Part shown: positions 61,259-64,000 of the stretch, piece after piece
How the letters are laid out: each line of letters opens with the position of its first letter
Numbering within the stretch: position 1 is the first letter of the stretch
Source: JABFSA01 sp963827515
GTDB lineage: Bacteria > Acidobacteriota > Vicinamibacteria > Vicinamibacterales > UBA2999
Reading direction: 5' to 3'
Length of the DNA: 64,000 bases
Assembly: GCA_963827515.1 (NCBI GenBank)
Contig: CAWHBF010000025.1
Coordinates: forward strand, 186,001 to 250,000
The notes under the pieces: model-generated
Databases searched by the model: none
What the model saw: the letters and a program-made list of their open reading frames with translations, nothing else
What the model was told of the DNA's origin: nothing
Translations under genes and position numbers: made by a program

Positions 61259-62057
61259 TCAACGGCCGATCGGTTCGAGTGCGTGGGTCTTCATCGCATC
61301 GGCCACTTCCGGCCCCATCAGGTAGCGGAGGAGTGTGTTGGCTCCCTCGACATTCTTTGCGTTGGGGCTGCGCACCGCCGTGAAGACGATGTAGTTCTGC
61401 ATCTCCGGAGGGAAGGGCCCGAGGAGCTGCACGCCGGGAATGAGGATCTCGCTGATCAGCGTCATGACCAGGTCAGCCTTGCCGGCGGCGACGGCGCCTG
61501 GTCCCTCTCCAGGCCCGGTGAGCATCGATTTCGCGTCCACTTCTGCGGCGATTCCCAGTTGCGACATGGCCTTGTTGACCGTGGCTCGGCTTTGCCCCTC
61601 GGCCGTGTAGGCCACCACCTTCGCGTCGAGCAGCGTCTGCTTGAGAGCCTCGGGCGTACTGACATCCGATCGCGGGGCGCCCTCGCGGGCACCGACACCA
61701 ACGCCGACGCGAGCGAGATCGCTGCGCGATTCGGCTACAGCCCGGCCTTGTGCGACGAGATCGTCGACGAGCGCCGGCGTCAGAATCGCCACGTCAAAGG
61801 GTTCACCCGCGTCGATTTTGCGCTTCAGCGCCGCTGCCGGTACTGAATTCGGAGGAGAGGCGGAGACCCGTTGCCGTTTCCAGCTGCGGCTGCACGGCCT
61901 CGATGGCCGCTCTCACACCGTTCGAGCTCAGCAGGCGGAGTGGCGTGGATTCGGGAGCTGGCTCCTGTACGCCCGCGCACGCGCCGTTGGCAAGTAGCAC
62001 CGCGACGATTGCGAGATCGAGTGAGCGTGACAGGATTGTGCGTCGGGTGTTTCTCAT
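61259..62057 (-). CDS. Extracellular solute-binding protein (ModA-like), frame broken near 61840
   Basis: The start is ATG at 62057. The signal/lipoprotein leader (LDLAIVAVLLANGACAG) is followed by PLRLLSSNGVRAAIEAVQPQLETATGLRLSSEFSTGS. The same protein then continues one frame over with LKRKIDAGEPFDVAILTPALVDDLVAQG...AVAESRSDLARVGVGVG...AVAAGKADLVMTLISEIL. The closing TLLRYLMGPEVADAMKTHALEPIGR completes a periplasmic-binding-protein fold of the molybdate/sulfate-type superfamily. The span is whole codons plus one base, so one extra base lies near 61838-61846. No ABC permease or ATPase is adjacent, so transport of an oxyanion is not established. Confidence 0.75.
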
Positions 62058-62180
62058 ACCCTCACCAGTCTGGCCTCGCGTGATCGTGACAGCCTTGAAG
62101 AGCATACAAGAACACCTCTCGAGCGCCATCGCGGCATTTGGGGTTGCTCGCGGCCCAACGCCAGCGTACGCTGTCGGCAC

Positions 62181-63539
62181 ATGAGCACAGCACAAGGGTC
62201 TGCCGATCCACCACAACCCTGGACCAGACAGGATTTATTGATCGTAGGCGGCGCCCTGGGCGTGGCCACGGTTGCCGCTCTGACGGCCTACGCCGCACAG
62301 GCACCCAAGGTGCAGTCGCTTGTGGGGCTGTTGGTCATACTCACGCTGGCGTACGCTGCGTCGTCGAACCGAAGCGCTATCGACCGGCGCACCGTGGCGT
62401 GGGGGCTTGGCCTCCAGATGCTCTTCGCACTCCTCGTGCTGAAGACGACGCCGGGCCAACAGCTCTTCACGTTCCTCGGCCAGGGCATCAACCGGCTGCT
62501 CGACTTCGGCAACATCGGCGCCGCCTTCGTGTTCGGCCCGCTCGGCGACAAGGAGGCGTGGCCGCGAATCATGACCGCGGTGCTCGGTGAGGAGGGCGCC
62601 CGCTACTCAGTGCTTTTCGCCTTTCAGGTACTGCCCACGATCATCTTCATTGCCGCACTCTTCGCGATTCTCTACTACCTGGGCGTCATGCAGTTCGTCG
62701 TGCGGCTCTTTGCCGTCGGGATGCGCCGGTTCATGAAGGCGAGCGGCGCCGAGTCGCTCAACGTGGCGGCGAGTATCTTCATGGGGCAGACCGAAGCGCC
62801 ACTTACGATTCGCCCGTACCTGCCCGAGATGACCCGCTCGGAACTGATGACGGTCATGACGTCCGGGATGGCTCACATTTCCGGCGGCATCATGGCTGCC
62901 TACATCCTGTTCGGCATCGAAGCGCGCCACCTCCTGACGGCGGTGATCATGACGGCGCCGGGCACGCTGATGATGGCGAAGATCTTCGTGCCGGAGACCG
63001 GTCAGCCCAAGACCATGGGCACGGTTACCCTCGAGGTCGAACGCACCGACGTGAACGTCATCGACGCGGCCGGCCGGGGGACCTCCGAAGGGCTGGCGCT
63101 GGCACTGAACGTCGGCGCGATGCTGATCTCGTTTCTCGCGCTCATAGCCCTCGCCAACGCGGCGCTCGGGCTCGTGGGACTCAGCATGCAGCAGATCTTC
63201 GGGTGGGTCTTTGCGCCGCTGGCCTGGAGCATGGGTGTGCCGTGGCAAGACGCGTCCACGGTCGGCAACCTCCTCGGGACGCGCATGGTGCTGAACGAGT
63301 TCGTCGCCTACTCGCAGCTCGGACCGCTGAAGGAAGCGCTCGATCCGCGGTCGTTCACCATTGCCACCTACGCGCTGTGCGGTTTCGCAAATTTCAGTTC
63401 GATCGGCATTCAGATTGGCGGCATCGGTGCGCTGGCGCCGAACCGTCGTCACGATCTGGCGCGGCTCGGGATCCGGGCGATGATTGCGGGTACCCTGGCC
63501 AATTTCGTTACGGCGACGATCGCGGGCTTCCTGCTGTAA
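62181..63539 (+). CDS. CNT-family nucleoside transporter
   Basis: The 452-residue product has about ten hydrophobic segments. Concentrative nucleoside transporter marks are GQTEAPLTIRPYLPEMTRSELMTVMTSGMAHISGGIMAAYILFG (the conserved substrate/Na+ region) and LGTRMVLNEFVAYSQL...ALCGFANFSSIGIQIGGIGALAPNRR. It imports nucleosides with Na+ or H+. A longer N-terminal part (about residues 1-100) than in NupC is present. It fits the nucleoside salvage genes mtnP, the adenosine kinase and deoB. Confidence 0.9.
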   Translation: MSTAQGSADPPQPWTRQDLLIVGGALGVATVAALTAYAAQAPKVQSLVGLLVILTLAYAASSNRSAIDRRTVAWGLGLQMLFALLVLKTTPGQQLFTFLGQGINRLLDFGNIGAAFVFGPLGDKEAWPRIMTAVLGEEGARYSVLFAFQVLPTIIFIAALFAILYYLGVMQFVVRLFAVGMRRFMKASGAESLNVAASIFMGQTEAPLTIRPYLPEMTRSELMTVMTSGMAHISGGIMAAYILFGIEARHLLTAVIMTAPGTLMMAKIFVPETGQPKTMGTVTLEVERTDVNVIDAAGRGTSEGLALALNVGAMLISFLALIALANAALGLVGLSMQQIFGWVFAPLAWSMGVPWQDASTVGNLLGTRMVLNEFVAYSQLGPLKEALDPRSFTIATYALCGFANFSSIGIQIGGIGALAPNRRHDLARLGIRAMIAGTLANFVTATIAGFLL

Positions 63540-63569
63540 CGTGACCGACCTGGCTTATCCTCAGATCTC

Positions 63570-64000
63570 GTGCCGTCTCTGACTCCCGCCGCCCTTCGCC
63601 AACAGATCGCCACCGGAGACACGGCGCCTCTCTACATGCTCGTCGGTGACGATGACGTGGAGCGGTCGGCGGTTGCCGGCGAATTCGCCGATATCGTCGA
63701 AGAGGAGCTTCGCGCCTTCAACGTCGACCGGCTGTACGGCGGCGAAATCAAGGTCGATGACCTCATCGACGCCACGGCCACGCTCCCGATGATGTCTCCT
63801 CGCAGGGTCGTCGTCGTCCTTGAAGCCGAGAAGTTGCTGATCCCAAAGCGCGAGTCGAAGGCCGCGGACGAAGAGCTGGAGCGGCTGGCCGAGTTCTTCG
63901 CCGACCCGCCCCCGCACGCGACCACCGTCTTCGTCTGCGGCGTGGTCGACAAGCGGCGGACCAGTTTCAAGAAACTGATTCAGGTTGCGCAGGTCGTTGA
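63570..64000 (+). CDS. holA: DNA polymerase III subunit delta HolA (3' end beyond window)
   Basis: The GTG at 63570 begins VPSLTPAALRQQIATGDTAPLYMLVGDDDVE, and the frame is open for 143 codons to the window edge. YMLVGDD, FNVDRLYGGEI, ATATLPMMSPRRVVVVLEAEKL and TVFVCGVVDKRRTSFKKLIQ follow the delta subunit's AAA+-like N-domain, which lacks a functional Walker A. It opens the sliding clamp in the clamp loader. The link to leuS and lptE upstream matches the widespread leuS-lptE-holA order, here interrupted by two transport-related genes. Confidence 0.88.
   Translation, partial: MPSLTPAALRQQIATGDTAPLYMLVGDDDVERSAVAGEFADIVEEELRAFNVDRLYGGEIKVDDLIDATATLPMMSPRRVVVVLEAEKLLIPKRESKAADEELERLAEFFADPPPHATTVFVCGVVDKRRTSFKKLIQVAQVV

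Overview
The window is dense, GC-rich bacterial chromosome (about 60 genes, mostly in short overlapping operons with GTG or TTG starts). It encodes a double-membrane cell: BamA, an OmpH/Skp-type chaperone, LolC/LolD, LptE, lipid A enzymes (FabZ-LpxA, LpxI) and TonB. It also encodes menaquinone synthesis by the futalosine route, ETF with ETF-quinone oxidoreductase, Hfq, and methylmalonyl-CoA metabolism (MeaB, epimerase). Together with the TonB N-terminus and the abundant intergenic hairpin repeats, this suggests an Acidobacteriota member, plausibly Vicinamibacteria-like. The taxonomic call is an inference.

Layout. 1-2.6 kb: end of hemW, two related secreted proteins, a small barrel-like protein. 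2.6-5 kb: meaB and a gene fusing methylmalonyl-CoA epimerase to a metallo-beta-lactamase-fold domain. 5-7 kb: MTA phosphorylase and adenosine kinase. 7-10 kb (minus strand): acetyltransferase, two small membrane proteins, an IMPDH/GMP-reductase family enzyme. 10-16.3 kb (minus): a tetR-adaptor-RND efflux operon whose pump is fused to a TolC-like domain. 16.5-22.7 kb: small membrane proteins, crotonase, ribH-nusB-lysS-lolC-lolD. 22.9-33.9 kb: a dehydrogenase, clpC, bamA, skp, fabZ-lpxA, lpxI and a Gfo/Idh oxidoreductase. 33.9-40 kb: a menaquinone cluster made of an MqnE-like protein without radical-SAM cysteines, then mqnA, mqnC, an aminofutalosine-deaminase-like amidohydrolase, a UbiA prenyltransferase and a MenG/UbiE methyltransferase. 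40-47 kb: tonB, a peptidase, miaA-hfq, deoB, dgt. 47-52 kb: yceD-rpmF-plsX-fabD-fabG-acpP-fabF. 52-56.5 kb: etfB-etfA-etfQO and an acyltransferase. 56.6-64 kb: a SEC-C protein, an HDAC-like deacetylase, leuS, lptE, a solute-binding protein, a CNT nucleoside transporter and the start of holA.

How it fits together. Fatty-acid synthesis, lipid A early steps and outer-membrane assembly are interleaved. Fatty-acid-type oxidations (crotonase, ETF, ETF-QO) would feed the menaquinone pool built by the mqn cluster. The propionyl/methylmalonyl-CoA branch is represented by meaB and the epimerase.

Two features cut across the window. First, seven otherwise ordinary genes (GNAT, RND/OMF, clpC, Gfo/Idh, tonB, the MA peptidase, the solute-binding protein) are each interrupted by what looks like one single-base indel. 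This pattern fits sequencing error better than decay. Second, many gaps inside gene clusters carry one of several families of short hairpin-forming repeats. The most unusual items are the cysteine-less MqnE homologue, the RND-TolC fusion, the epimerase-MBL fusion, the FabZ-LpxA fusion and the duplicated 5' end of menG.
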